Of a stretch of DNA of 64,000 nt, positions 41,485 to 50,082 are shown piece by piece. The notes beneath the pieces were generated by a model. That model worked only from the letters and a program-made list of their open reading frames with translations. It searched no databases and was not told where the DNA came from. Source of the stretch: Aquisalimonas sp007126095 (GTDB lineage Bacteria > Pseudomonadota > Gammaproteobacteria > Nitrococcales > Aquisalimonadaceae). The translations under genes and the position numbers were made by a program. Where the stretch lies: contig NZ_JBLWFT010000003.1 in the NCBI RefSeq assembly GCF_048323695.1, forward strand, positions 1-64,000. Direction: 5' to 3'. Within the stretch, counting starts at the first letter, position 1; each line of letters begins with the position of its first letter.

Positions 41485-42224
41485 CACGCCGCGGGCTCCC
41501 TGTCGCACCGGACGGCGGTATCATCCCAGGCCTCGGCCATCTGCCGCGCGCGGAACAGGTTCTCGGCGCGCAACACTTGCTCGGTGGCGCCCCAGTCCAC
41601 CGTGGTGCGCGCCATGAGGAGTGTCCGGGGAAAATGCGCCCGCACCTGATCGAGATCGTGGAGTACGGCGATCACGGTCCGTCCTTCCCCGTGCCAGCGT
41701 GCGACGACCCGGAGCAGGTCGGCGGTGGTGCAGGCGTCGATGGCGTTGAAGGGTTCGTCCAGCAGCAGTACGGACGCGTCCTGCAGAAGCAGGCGCGCGA
41801 ACAGCACGCGCTGGAACTGGCCCGCCGACAGCGACGCAATGGATCGCCGCTCGAAACCCGTCAGCCCCACGGCGGCCAGGGCGCCGGCGGCACGCCGCCG
41901 CTGCCCGACTGTCACACCGCCGAAGGCACCCAGGCGCTGCCAGAGGCCCAGCTCCACCATCTCCTGGACGCGTACCGGAAACGTGCGGTCGATCTCCGCC
42001 TGCTGCGGCAGGTATGCGACCCGATCTCGGGAACCAGACCGGTCGACCCGCCCCGACTCCGGACGCATCAGGCCGGCAACAGCCTTGAGCAGTGTTGTCT
42101 TGCCCGCGCCGTTCGGGCCCACGACGGCAGTCAGCGAGCCCGCTTCGAAGCGCCCACTGACGTGATGCACCGCCGGGTGACGGTGGTAACACACGGTCAG
42201 GTCCTGTAACTGAATCGCAGCCAT
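41484..42224 (-). CDS. znuC: Zinc ABC transporter ATP-binding protein, ZnuC-like
   Basis: The 246-residue ATPase has Walker A GPNGAGKTTLLKAVAG, the signature LSAGQFQRVLFARLL, and Walker B VLLLDEPFNAID with the H-loop in VLHDLD. It powers zinc import with ZnuB and ZnuA. It begins 3 bp after the small membrane gene at 42228-42347 and is followed directly by znuB. Confidence 0.93.
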   Translation of the reverse strand: MAAIQLQDLTVCYHRHPAVHHVSGRFEAGSLTAVVGPNGAGKTTLLKAVAGLMRPESGRVDRSGSRDRVAYLPQQAEIDRTFPVRVQEMVELGLWQRLGAFGGVTVGQRRRAAGALAAVGLTGFERRSIASLSAGQFQRVLFARLLLQDASVLLLDEPFNAIDACTTADLLRVVARWHGEGRTVIAVLHDLDQVRAHFPRTLLMARTTVDWGATEQVLRAENLFRARQMAEAWDDTAVRCDREPAA

Positions 42225-42227
42225 TAC

Positions 42228-42347
42228 CTAGCCCATCGCCCAGTACACGCCACACCACAACACCGCGACCAATGGCAGAATGCAGAGCAGCCGGACCAGG
42301 GCCGGCAACCCGAGGACCATCTGCTGCGGATCGTCTTTTCCAGACAT
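42228..42347 (-). CDS. Small membrane protein heading the znu operon (39 residues)
   Basis: The frame reads MSGKDDPQQMVLGLPALVRL and continues LCILPLVAVLWCGVYWAMG to a TAG. It has one membrane helix of about 23 residues. GGAGG lies 6 bp before the ATG at 42347, and the stop is 3 bp before znuC. The Zur-like palindrome is only 18 bp upstream of its start, so it should be the first gene transcribed. It may regulate or stabilise the zinc importer. I know no family. A longer overlapping frame (42224-42427) is less convincing. Confidence 0.65.
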   Translation of the reverse strand: MSGKDDPQQMVLGLPALVRLLCILPLVAVLWCGVYWAMG

Positions 42348-42364
42348 GCCACCTCCAAAGACGC

Positions 42365-42378
42365 AATGTTATAACGTT
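42365..42378. promoter_or_regulatory. Zur-box-like palindrome upstream of the znu operon
   Basis: AATGTTATAACGTT is a near-perfect palindrome with the GTTATAAC core seen in proteobacterial Zur sites. It sits 18 bp before the small membrane gene and overlaps an AT-rich promoter-like stretch. Repression by zinc-loaded Zur is expected; the zur gene is not in the window. Confidence 0.6.
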
Positions 42379-42567
42379 CTTTATTACGGATACAACTGCA
42401 CTGCACCTCCGGAAGGGATCTGGCCACGCGCAGTCGGTTCCGCAGCGCAGCAATGAATCCACCCGAATATCAACTACTTTAAAACGGAGAACGCCCCCGG
42501 ACCGCCGCGCAAGTGGTTGTCCAGGGCCAACTATAATTGTCACAACGTTCACCGGGTGGAGCCCTTA

Positions 42568-42885
42568 ATGCACAGACAGCTTTTTCTCATGATCGGGACA
42601 GTCCTCGCACTGGGTGTGGTGCCGGCACAGGCTGACGATGTCGCGGCGGGAGAAACGCTTTACGCGGAGTCGTGCGTCAGTTGCCACGGTAGCGCCGGGC
42701 GGGGCATGGCGAGTTTCCCCGCCCTGACCGGACGCAGCGCGGACTACATCGTCGAGCGCCTTGAACAGTACCGCGCCGGCGAACGCGTCGGGTCGAACAC
42801 CGGCTTGATGGCGCCCCACGCCGCTGAACTGTCCGACGATGAGATCGCCAACCTGTCGGCCTATATTTCCGAGGAGTTTCAGTAA
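42568..42885 (+). CDS. Periplasmic class I cytochrome c
   Basis: The 105-residue protein has a signal peptide (to about residue 22, PAQA-DD) and one heme-binding CVSCH near residues 37-41. The sixth ligand is probably the Met in GLMAPHAAEL. It lies 132 bp upstream of a PQQ-type sugar dehydrogenase gene on the same strand and could accept its electrons. A short inverted repeat (CCACCCC/GGGGTGG near 42940-42966) stands between them. Confidence 0.9.
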   Translation: MHRQLFLMIGTVLALGVVPAQADDVAAGETLYAESCVSCHGSAGRGMASFPALTGRSADYIVERLEQYRAGERVGSNTGLMAPHAAELSDDEIANLSAYISEEFQ

Positions 42886-43017
42886 CAAACAAGATGAGAA
42901 AGACGGGAACCGTTGGCACGGATGGCCTTACGCGCGCAACCCCACCCCGACTGCTGTTGGGGTGGTCAGTGAAAGTCGCACGACAACAAGAAGTCCAACT
43001 CTTGGAGGAGAGTATCC

Positions 43018-44298
43018 ATGATTCGACATATCACCACAGTGTCGCTGGGGGCCTTTGTGGCGTCTGCCATGATCCACGGTGTGGCCATGGCCGAAGACTC
43101 GGAGGCCGACATCCCGAGCCTGAGCTACGAGACCGTACTGTCCGATCTGTCAGACCCTTGGGACATGGCCTTTCTGCCCGACGAAACCATGTTCTTCACG
43201 GAGAAATGCAGCGGCCTCTCGGTGCGCCTTCCCTCCGGCGACGTGAACGCGCTGCTCGGCATGGAAGATACGGAAGGCTACTCGACGACCGCGGACGACC
43301 TATTCTGCTACGGTCAGGCAGGCATGAACGGTGTCACCATCGACCCGGAGTTTGAAGAGAACCGTTTCGTCTATGTCTATTCGGCATCGAACCTCGAGAC
43401 GCCCCACACCAACCGCGTGATCCGGCTGACGGTCAACGACGACTTCACTGATGTATCGGACCGGGTCGACATCATCGAAGACATTCCCTACAAGCAGGAG
43501 GACAGCGACCACCCGTTCGGTGACGCCGGGGCCCACAACGGCGGGCGCATCCGCTTCAACCCGGGCGATGGCCACGTGTACGTGACCACTGGCGACAACC
43601 ACAATGGCGAGATCCCGCAGGACCCCACCAGTCTCGGCGGCAAGGTTCTGCGCGTCGACCGCGACGGCGAGGCGGCGCCCGACAACAACGAGGGCGGCGA
43701 TTTCGATCCACGCATCTTCACCTACGGTCACCGCAACGTGCAGGGAATCGCCTTCCACCCGGACACGCACGAGGCGTTCGTCGCCGAGCACGGGCCCTGG
43801 CACTCCGATGAGGTGAAGGCGCTGACGGCCGGTGGCAACGCAGGCTGGGATCCGCGGCCCAATGTGGGGGACCGTGGCGATTGCCCCGATGACTACTGCG
43901 GCTACATGCCCAACCAGATGGAGGGTATGGACCCGGAAGAGCGGAGGGCCTTCATGCCCATGACGGACCTGGAGCGTTTCCCCGACGCCATCCAGCCGGC
44001 CTGGGACAACGACGGCCTGTCCCAGGGCATGTCGTCCGCCGTGTTTCTGACCGGCTCTCAGTGGAAGGACTGGGACGGCCGCCTGGCTGTTGGCTTCCTC
44101 GGCATCGGGTTCGGCGACACGGCCGAGGGGCACCGGGTCGACGTCCTCGACATCGCGGATGACGCCCTTTCGGTAGAGGTCACAACAATGGATCTGCCTG
44201 TCCCCGCGGGCCGCTTCCGGTCCGTGGTACAGGGGCCGGACGGCAATCTGTACGTCGCCCGTGACGAAGGCGAGATCTACCGGATCATTCCCGAGTAA
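43018..44298 (+). CDS. PQQ-dependent aldose/sorbosone-type dehydrogenase
   Basis: The 426-residue protein has a signal peptide (to about residue 25, VAMA-ED) and the six-bladed propeller of the soluble glucose/sorbosone dehydrogenase family. Recognisable parts are DPWDMAFLPD, GQAGMNGVTIDPEF, FGDAGAHNGGRIRFNP, VYVTTGDNHNG, YGHRNVQGIAFHP and EHGPW. These bind PQQ and Ca2+ and oxidise sugars in the periplasm. GGAGGAG precedes the ATG. The cytochrome c before it is a likely electron acceptor. The sugar is unknown, and PQQ synthesis genes are not in the window. Confidence 0.9.
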   Translation: MIRHITTVSLGAFVASAMIHGVAMAEDSEADIPSLSYETVLSDLSDPWDMAFLPDETMFFTEKCSGLSVRLPSGDVNALLGMEDTEGYSTTADDLFCYGQAGMNGVTIDPEFEENRFVYVYSASNLETPHTNRVIRLTVNDDFTDVSDRVDIIEDIPYKQEDSDHPFGDAGAHNGGRIRFNPGDGHVYVTTGDNHNGEIPQDPTSLGGKVLRVDRDGEAAPDNNEGGDFDPRIFTYGHRNVQGIAFHPDTHEAFVAEHGPWHSDEVKALTAGGNAGWDPRPNVGDRGDCPDDYCGYMPNQMEGMDPEERRAFMPMTDLERFPDAIQPAWDNDGLSQGMSSAVFLTGSQWKDWDGRLAVGFLGIGFGDTAEGHRVDVLDIADDALSVEVTTMDLPVPAGRFRSVVQGPDGNLYVARDEGEIYRIIPE

Positions 44299-44306
44299 TC
44301 ACCACC

Positions 44307-44336
44307 CGGCCGCACTGCCACGGGGCAGTGCGGCCG
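44307..44336. terminator. Strong hairpin between convergent genes
   Basis: A perfect 13-bp inverted repeat (CGGCCGCACTGCC / GGCAGTGCGGCCG) with loop ACGG lies in the 58-bp gap between the sugar dehydrogenase and phosphoribosyltransferase stops. No U-run is present. It probably ends or protects transcripts from both sides. Confidence 0.62.
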
Positions 44337-44356
44337 CGCTCCGATGCGGCAGCGCA

Positions 44357-45025
44357 TCACTCGGCGCCTTCCTGCCTGCCACCGCCCTCCTCTCGCGAAG
44401 CCTGAACGGAATCGCGAAGGAGCGCGATGACCTCATCGTCACTGACCTGCCGAAAATCGGCATAAAACTGGCCCACGGCGCCGAAGTCCGGCGTCACGAT
44501 CACGCAATGCACCTCATCGGCGAGCGCCTTCAGGGCGCGGACAACGTCGGGCGGCGCGGCACCCAGCGCTACCACCAGCCGGGCCGGCTGACGCTGCCGC
44601 ACGATCTTCAGTGCCGCCTTGATGGTTGCCCCGGTGGCGCTGCCATCGTCGACCACGACCACGACCCGCCCGGCCGGGTCCAGAGGCGGCCGCGCCGGCG
44701 TGTACTGCGCCCGCCGATGGCGAAGCATCTCCGCCTCCTGCCGGGCCGCGCGCTGCACATATTGATCGCCGTAGTGGGCAATGGTGTGCGGTGACGCCGA
44801 CACTTCGCCGTCCTCGTTCACGGCACCGATGGCGTACTCCGGATTACGCGGAGCGGGGATCTTCCGCACCAGTACCACGTCCAGATCGCCGCCAAGCGTC
44901 CGCGCAATCACGCTCGCCATGGGCACGCCACCGCGCGGCACCCCGAGAATCAGTGGTCGCTCGGGCGCCAGGGCGCGAAGCCTTTCAGCCAGCTGTCTAG
45001 CTGCATCGATACGGTCACGGAACAT
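44357..45025 (-). CDS. Phosphoribosyltransferase family protein
   Basis: The 222-residue protein has the PRPP-binding motif VVVVVDDGSATGATIKAAL (about 120-140) and LGVPRGGVPMA near the N-terminus. The LVRKIPAPRNPEYAIGAV stretch is typical of the stress-linked group of phosphoribosyltransferases, whose base is unknown. I start at 45025 (MFRDRIDAA). The gene is divergent from a PRPP-synthetase-like gene across 77 bp, so product and substrate supply may be coordinated. Confidence 0.87.
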   Translation of the reverse strand: MFRDRIDAARQLAERLRALAPERPLILGVPRGGVPMASVIARTLGGDLDVVLVRKIPAPRNPEYAIGAVNEDGEVSASPHTIAHYGDQYVQRAARQEAEMLRHRRAQYTPARPPLDPAGRVVVVVDDGSATGATIKAALKIVRQRQPARLVVALGAAPPDVVRALKALADEVHCVIVTPDFGAVGQFYADFRQVSDDEVIALLRDSVQASREEGGGRQEGAE

Positions 45026-45102
45026 GGCTACATACCCAACCTTGCCGGCACCCTGAGTATGGCTAATCTTTGAGAATACGCCTCTGCGAGAGACCACCGC
45101 CG

Positions 45103-46068
45103 ATGGAGCACAACGCCGACGCTGACACGCCGCAGGTCTTCGTGCTCGCCCGTGACGACGCCGGTTGGCGCAGCGCGCTGGCCGACAACGCCGGTGTGGA
45201 GTTTGCGCCCTGCGAGGAACGGGTCTTCGAGGATGGAGAGTACAAGCTGCGCCCGCTGGTCTCCGTGCGCGACCGGGACGTCTACGTGGTGCATTCCCTG
45301 GCCGGTGACGCGCAGCTCACCGTCAACGACAAGCTGGCCAGGCTGCTGTTTTTCATCGCCACGGTTCGTGACCAGGGGGCACGCCGCGTGACGGCCGTTG
45401 CTCCCTACCTGCCCTACGCCCGCAAGGACCGCCGCACCAAGCCGCGCGACCCGCTGACGTTCCGCTACCTGGCCCAACTGTTCGAGGCCATGGGCACCGA
45501 CCGCCTCGTCACCCTGGAAGCGCACAACATCGCGGCCCTGGAGAACGCGTTCCGGTGCGCCACCACCCACCTCTCGTCCGCCCTGCTGCTCGCGGACGCA
45601 GCCTGCAATGCAGCGGGCAACCGCCCCCTGGCGGTGGTGTCACCGGATGCCGGCGGCGCGAAGCGGGCCGATCACTGGCGGGACATCCTTGCGGAACGCA
45701 CCGGCGAGGATGTGGGCATGGTCTTCCTGGAGAAACGACGCAGCGAGGGCGTCGTCTCCGGAGACGCGGTTGTCGGTGACGTCAACGGGCGCGTCGCGGT
45801 GATTGTCGATGACATGATCGTCAGTGGCGGCACCATGGCCCGCGCCGTGGACGCCTGCCGCGCCCGGGGGGCGACCGGTGTGATCGTCTGTGCGGCGCAT
45901 GGCCTGTTCAGCGCAGGCTCTGACGCGCTCCTGGATCACCCGGGCCTGGATGCACTGATCATCACCAGCAGCGTACCGGTGGCGCCCCGGGTGGCCGAGC
46001 GGGAGCACGTCCGCGTGGTCGCCGTGGAGCCGGTGTTCGTGGCGGAGATCGCCGAACCGGCGGGTTAG
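45103..46068 (+). CDS. Ribose-phosphate pyrophosphokinase-like protein (PRPP synthetase)
   Basis: The 321-residue protein has the PRPP-synthetase pattern: FEDGEYKLRPLVSVR, YLPYARKDRRTKPRDPLTFR (ATP loop), VTLEAHN (in place of the usual D-x-H), SPDAGGAKRA and the PRPP loop VIVDDMIVSGGTM. It makes PRPP from ribose 5-phosphate and ATP. It lacks the usual IPYFGYARQDR form and is probably a second, specialised copy; the housekeeping prs is likely elsewhere. I start at 45103. Its stop overlaps the convergent kinase-like gene by 4 bp. Confidence 0.87.
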   Translation: MEHNADADTPQVFVLARDDAGWRSALADNAGVEFAPCEERVFEDGEYKLRPLVSVRDRDVYVVHSLAGDAQLTVNDKLARLLFFIATVRDQGARRVTAVAPYLPYARKDRRTKPRDPLTFRYLAQLFEAMGTDRLVTLEAHNIAALENAFRCATTHLSSALLLADAACNAAGNRPLAVVSPDAGGAKRADHWRDILAERTGEDVGMVFLEKRRSEGVVSGDAVVGDVNGRVAVIVDDMIVSGGTMARAVDACRARGATGVIVCAAHGLFSAGSDALLDHPGLDALIITSSVPVAPRVAEREHVRVVAVEPVFVAEIAEPAG

Positions 46069-47027
46069 ACGCCCCGCCCCACGGCACGCAGCCCGGCGTC
46101 CAGATACCACTGCGCGCGCTGTCGCCAGTGCCTGGCCTTGTCCGGCTGGGTCACCAGATGGCGGGCACCCAGCAGCGCCCAGAGCAGCGCGCGCGCAGCC
46201 TCGTAGAACGCACACAGGCCAAGTGGAGGCTCATCGCCACTGGTCTCCAGGTAGTACGCGCGGAACCGCTCACCGGCCCAGCGCTGGCCGAGCCGGTCAC
46301 ACTCGAGCACGAGAAAGGCCAGCTCCTCCAGTGGGTCCATCTGGCGCAGCCCGGGCTCGAACTCGAGGCGGTCGATCATGCAGGGATCCGCTCCCAGGTA
46401 GATATGTTCCGGACGCAAATCGCCGTGAACCTCCCGCACGCAGCGGCCAGCGAGGGCATGGTGGTGGTGATCCAGCCAGTGGCAAAGGGTGTCTCTGAGC
46501 GGCTCCGCAGCACCGTCTCCCAGCAACTCCCGGAGCTCGGTGGCCTGCTTGTGGAACCTGAATCGTCGGGCCGCAGGGTCCACCATGCCGGTGGGCGCAT
46601 TCTCCGCATAGAACGCCGCCAGCCGCCCTGCCGCGCAATCCAGCTCCGACGCGGCAGCGCCGCCGTGCAGAAGCTGCCACTCGAGACACAGGGCGGCCTC
46701 AAGCCGATGCATCCGGACCAGGTAGTCCACCGGTTCGCCCGGCCCATCCAGCGCCAGCGCGCCATCCCCACCGCGCGTCAGGGCAACAACACCCAGGTAG
46801 ACGTGCCGCGCGAGACGGCGGTTGAGGCGAACTTCCTCCAGGCAGTTTTCCCGGCGCGCCGCGGCGGTGGAGAGATCCACCAGCGAGTAGCGCTGCGGCT
46901 TCTTCAGCTTGTAGACGTAGCGGTCCGTGAGAAAGACATAAGAGAAGTGCGTCTCCAGCAGCGAAACAGACGCCGTGCCCTCCGGGTAATGCGCCGGCCG
47001 CAGCAGGAAACCCACCGTTTCGGACAT
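46065..47027 (-). CDS. Aminoglycoside-phosphotransferase-like kinase (COG2187 type)
   Basis: The 320-residue protein matches the COG2187 group of kinase-fold proteins, with THFSYVFLTDRYVYKLKKPQ at the nucleotide-binding part and the catalytic-loop-like VREVHGDLRPEHIYLG. The metal-binding Asp is in MIDRLEFEP. Relatives often occur with a gluconate-kinase-like domain, absent here. Substrate unknown; antibiotic resistance is not implied. I start at 47027. The frame runs further upstream, overlapping the amidase end, without similarity. Confidence 0.8.
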   Translation of the reverse strand: MSETVGFLLRPAHYPEGTASVSLLETHFSYVFLTDRYVYKLKKPQRYSLVDLSTAAARRENCLEEVRLNRRLARHVYLGVVALTRGGDGALALDGPGEPVDYLVRMHRLEAALCLEWQLLHGGAAASELDCAAGRLAAFYAENAPTGMVDPAARRFRFHKQATELRELLGDGAAEPLRDTLCHWLDHHHHALAGRCVREVHGDLRPEHIYLGADPCMIDRLEFEPGLRQMDPLEELAFLVLECDRLGQRWAGERFRAYYLETSGDEPPLGLCAFYEAARALLWALLGARHLVTQPDKARHWRQRAQWYLDAGLRAVGRGV

Positions 47028-47062
47028 CACGTGCTCTTCCCCCTGCCTGGCGCAACCCCCTG

Positions 47063-48454
47063 TTACAGAGGATAGCCCGGCAGGTCGGCACCGCACCCGA
47101 GCACACCCTCCAGGCTGGCACCGAGGCGCAGCAGGTGTGCCTCCCGCCACGGTCCCGCCAGAAGCTGCAGGCCGACGGGCATGCCGGCGGCGTCGACGCC
47201 CACGGGCAGGGTCAGCCCGCACAGATTCATCATGTTCGCGACCATGGTGTTCCGCAGTGCCAGGACGTTGTGCCTCCCGTAGGCCGCAGGGTCTGCCACG
47301 TCGTCCAGCCGGGGCGGCGTCACGGCCACCGTGGGGGTGACGATGGCATCCACGGTCGCGAGCGCGCGGGCGGCATCCTGGCTCATGCCCTGCAGACGCT
47401 GCAGGCGCTGGATATAGGCAGTGGCCGGCAGCGCCTCCGCCGCCCGGACCCGTGCGGCCACGTTGGCGTCCAGGGTGTGAAGGTGTCCCGGGCTCTCCTG
47501 TTCCAGAAAGGCGGCGAGCTCGGACGCGGCGAGTCCGCCCGCGCGGAGGATCTCGAAGGCCTCCGCGGCATGGGGCAGATCAAGGGGCACCAACACTGCG
47601 CCGGCACGCTCCAGGACCGCCAACGCCGCTTCAACTGCCTCGGCCACGCCAGGGCTGCAGTCGTCCCAGAAGAACGTCCGGGGCACGCCCAGACGCAGCG
47701 CGCGCGGCGCCGGTGAGTGATCATGCGGCGAGCCCTGCGGCGCGCCGGTGAGCGCACGGAATCCGAACGCCAGATCGGTGACGTCACGGGCCAGAAGCCC
47801 CGGGGTATCGAGGCTCGGCGACAGGGGCACGATGCCCTCGATGGAGAACAGCCCGCGGGTCGTCTTCAGGCCGGCCACACCGGTCATGGCCGCCGGCACG
47901 CGCACGGAGCCTGCGGTATCCGTGCCCAGGGCGAGGCGTGCACTGCTCTCCAGCAGAGACACCCCGGCGCCAGAGCTGGAGCCGCCGGGCACACGGTGCG
48001 CAAGGGAATCCCACGGATTCCGTGGTGTACCCCAGTGGGCATTGACGCCCAGGCCGCCGAAGGCGAACTCCACGGTGTGAGTCTTGCCCATGATGGCGGC
48101 GAGCTGCCCCAGCAGCCCCTGCACCAGGGGCCCGGGCGCCTCCCAGCGCGCCGGCAACGCCTCGGGAGAACCGGCGTAGGTGCGCAGCCCGGGCACGCCG
48201 TAGAGCTCCTTCACCGACACGGGCAACCCCATCAACGGACCGGTGTCATGGCCCAGGGCCAGGAGCCCGTCAACGTGGTCGGCCACGGCCAGGGCCCGAT
48301 CGCCGGTCCAGGCAAAGTAGGCCCGGTACCGGTCGTCGCAGGCGGCATGCCGGGAAGCGGCGTGTTCCACGAGTTCGCGGGCGCTGATCCGCCCGTCGCG
48401 GAGCGCGGCGTGAAGCCCCGGAAGGGAGAGCGTATCTGGGTCGTTTGCAGTCAT
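47063..48454 (-). CDS. Amidase signature family enzyme
   Basis: The 463-residue protein belongs to the amidase signature family, which hydrolyses carboxamides by a Ser-cisSer-Lys triad. The Lys is in PVSVKELYGVPG, the signature in PGGSSSGAGVSL, and the nucleophile Ser in GTDTAGSVRVPA. It lacks features of GatA in tRNA amidation, and no gatB or gatC is nearby. It lies 23 bp from the GlxA-type regulator gene on the same strand and follows it, so it may be regulated or co-transcribed with it. Substrate unknown. Confidence 0.9.
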   Translation of the reverse strand: MTANDPDTLSLPGLHAALRDGRISARELVEHAASRHAACDDRYRAYFAWTGDRALAVADHVDGLLALGHDTGPLMGLPVSVKELYGVPGLRTYAGSPEALPARWEAPGPLVQGLLGQLAAIMGKTHTVEFAFGGLGVNAHWGTPRNPWDSLAHRVPGGSSSGAGVSLLESSARLALGTDTAGSVRVPAAMTGVAGLKTTRGLFSIEGIVPLSPSLDTPGLLARDVTDLAFGFRALTGAPQGSPHDHSPAPRALRLGVPRTFFWDDCSPGVAEAVEAALAVLERAGAVLVPLDLPHAAEAFEILRAGGLAASELAAFLEQESPGHLHTLDANVAARVRAAEALPATAYIQRLQRLQGMSQDAARALATVDAIVTPTVAVTPPRLDDVADPAAYGRHNVLALRNTMVANMMNLCGLTLPVGVDAAGMPVGLQLLAGPWREAHLLRLGASLEGVLGCGADLPGYPL

Positions 48455-48477
48455 TGCAGCAATGTATCAGAGGCGGC

Positions 48478-49482
48478 TCAGGCGTGCGCCTCCGCGACCG
48501 GCGCTGCCGCCGAACCGAAGCGCAGACGGTACTCCTTCGGTGACAGGCCGGTGTGGCGCCGGAAGATCTCGCGGAAGTAATCGGGGTCGTCATACCCCAC
48601 CTCGCGGCCGATCACCTGCACCGACGCCCGCCCGTGCTCAAGGCGCGACCGCGCCACCGCAACCCGCAACTCCTGCAGATACGCACCGGGTAACTTGCCC
48701 GTGGCCGCCTTGAAGCGCCGGGTGAAGTTGCGCGGGCTCATGGCGAACGACTGCGCCACCGTCTCGAACCGGATCTCGCCGGCGAAATGCCCCTGTATCC
48801 ACTCCTCAGCCGCGCGCACGGCCTCGTCCTCGTGGGGCCGCGAGAGCGGCAGCACGGCGTATCCGGACTGGTAACTGCGCGGCATGTTGATCAGCAGCGC
48901 CCGCGCGGTCTCCAGCGCCACCTGATGACCGCAGAACTTCTCCACGAGATACATCGCCAGGTCGATGGCGGAGTACACCCCGCCGCCACACAGGATCCGC
49001 TCGTGCTCGGTGACCAGCAGCTCCGGGTGCCAGTCGACGGCGGGGAACAGACGCGCATAGTCGGGCGCGGCCGCCCAGTGGGTGGTGGCACGGTGGCCGT
49101 CCAGCAGGCCCGCCGCCGCCGCGAAAGCAACCCCGGTGCACACCAGCGCAATGCGGGTGTCTGCCGCATGGTGGGCCTGCAGCCACGGAATCAACGGCGC
49201 GTGGTGGGAGAGCATCTCCTGCACGTCGAGGCCGCCGGTGGGTATGAAGATCAGGTCCGTGCGGTCGATGGCGTCGATACTGCAAGCCGCTTGCATGACC
49301 AGCGGCGCGGCGCACTCCACCGGCCCACCGTCCACCGAGGCAGTGGTGACATCGAAACTGGGCTCTGGCGTGGTATCGACCAGGGTGTTCCAGAGCGTTC
49401 CGGCACACTGAAACACCTCAACCGGGGCCACCGCAGTGGACGGAAGGCCAGCGTTCAGAAGAACAACCGTGACGTGAATCAT
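48478..49482 (-). CDS. GlxA-type AraC-family transcriptional regulator
   Basis: The 334-residue protein has an N-terminal DJ-1/PfpI-like domain (about 1-185, with a Cys in LVCTGVAFAAAAGLL) and a C-terminal AraC helix-turn-helix (about 230-325). The latter contains FAMSPRNFTRRFKAATGKLP and GREVGYDDPDYFREIFRRHTG. GlxA-like proteins respond to amides, amino acids or catabolites. It precedes the amidase gene and is probably its regulator. The start at 49482 follows the family pattern MIHVTVVLLN. Confidence 0.88.
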   Translation of the reverse strand: MIHVTVVLLNAGLPSTAVAPVEVFQCAGTLWNTLVDTTPEPSFDVTTASVDGGPVECAAPLVMQAACSIDAIDRTDLIFIPTGGLDVQEMLSHHAPLIPWLQAHHAADTRIALVCTGVAFAAAAGLLDGHRATTHWAAAPDYARLFPAVDWHPELLVTEHERILCGGGVYSAIDLAMYLVEKFCGHQVALETARALLINMPRSYQSGYAVLPLSRPHEDEAVRAAEEWIQGHFAGEIRFETVAQSFAMSPRNFTRRFKAATGKLPGAYLQELRVAVARSRLEHGRASVQVIGREVGYDDPDYFREIFRRHTGLSPKEYRLRFGSAAAPVAEAHA

Positions 49483-49594
49483 TGCCTGATCCGCCAGTTT
49501 CTCCCCCAACGATGTCGCTTTTCTCCGGTGCCGCGCAGCGGCCCGAAGTGCTGCAATTTCAGTGACCCACCACGAACCTCACGGAGGGACGATC

Positions 49595-49996
49595 ATGAAA
49601 AAGCTGTTCATTACCACTATTGCAGCATGGGCCTTAACCGCACTTCCCGCCACCTCCGTGGCGGACGAGGCACCGGCCTTCATGCAGGACACCTTCCCGG
49701 AAACGGCTGTCGACGGAGCCTGGCAGGAGTTTCAGGCCATTCACGATCCGGACGGCGCGCTGGACGCCCGGACCAAGGAACTCATCGCCCTGGGCATCGC
49801 CGCGCAGGTGCCCTGCGACTACTGCATCTACTACCACACCAACGCGGCCGAATCCCTGGGCGCGAGCGAGGCGCAGATCCGGGAGGCGCTGGCCGTCGCC
49901 GCGTCGGTCCGGAAGTGGAGCACGGTGCTCAACGGCTCGCTGTACGACTTCAGCGAATGGCAGCAGCAAGTGGATGAAATGTTTGCGCAGGACTGA
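49595..49996 (+). CDS. Exported carboxymuconolactone decarboxylase/AhpD-like protein
   Basis: The 133-residue protein has a signal peptide (MKKLFITTIAAWALTALPAT, cleavage near SVADE) and a CMD/AhpD domain with CDYCIYYHTNAA, the CxxC-x3-H motif. The location is unusual because most AhpD-like proteins are cytoplasmic. It may reduce peroxides or act on small molecules in the periplasm. GGAGGG precedes the ATG. It is 86 bp upstream of a methyltransferase gene; a hairpin lies between. Confidence 0.84.
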   Translation: MKKLFITTIAAWALTALPATSVADEAPAFMQDTFPETAVDGAWQEFQAIHDPDGALDARTKELIALGIAAQVPCDYCIYYHTNAAESLGASEAQIREALAVAASVRKWSTVLNGSLYDFSEWQQQVDEMFAQD

Positions 49997-50003
49997 CCCA
50001 CTC

Positions 50004-50036
50004 CGGCCCGGGCGGCACCAACGGCCACCCGGGCCG
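50004..50036. terminator. Hairpin after the AhpD-like gene
   Basis: CGGCCCGGG and CCCGGGCCG are perfect 9-bp arms separated by 15 bases, just after the AhpD-like stop at 49996. No U-run follows. It may separate this gene from the methyltransferase at 50083. Confidence 0.45.
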
Positions 50037-50082
50037 CGAGCCCGAAACCGGATACACCTGCAGTGAGAAACGGGAGGCACCC

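Noticed and set aside
42224..42427. A 67-codon open frame before znuC
   Set aside because: It overlaps the 39-residue membrane frame, has scattered Cys and Trp without pattern, and lacks the good ribosome site seen for the shorter frame.
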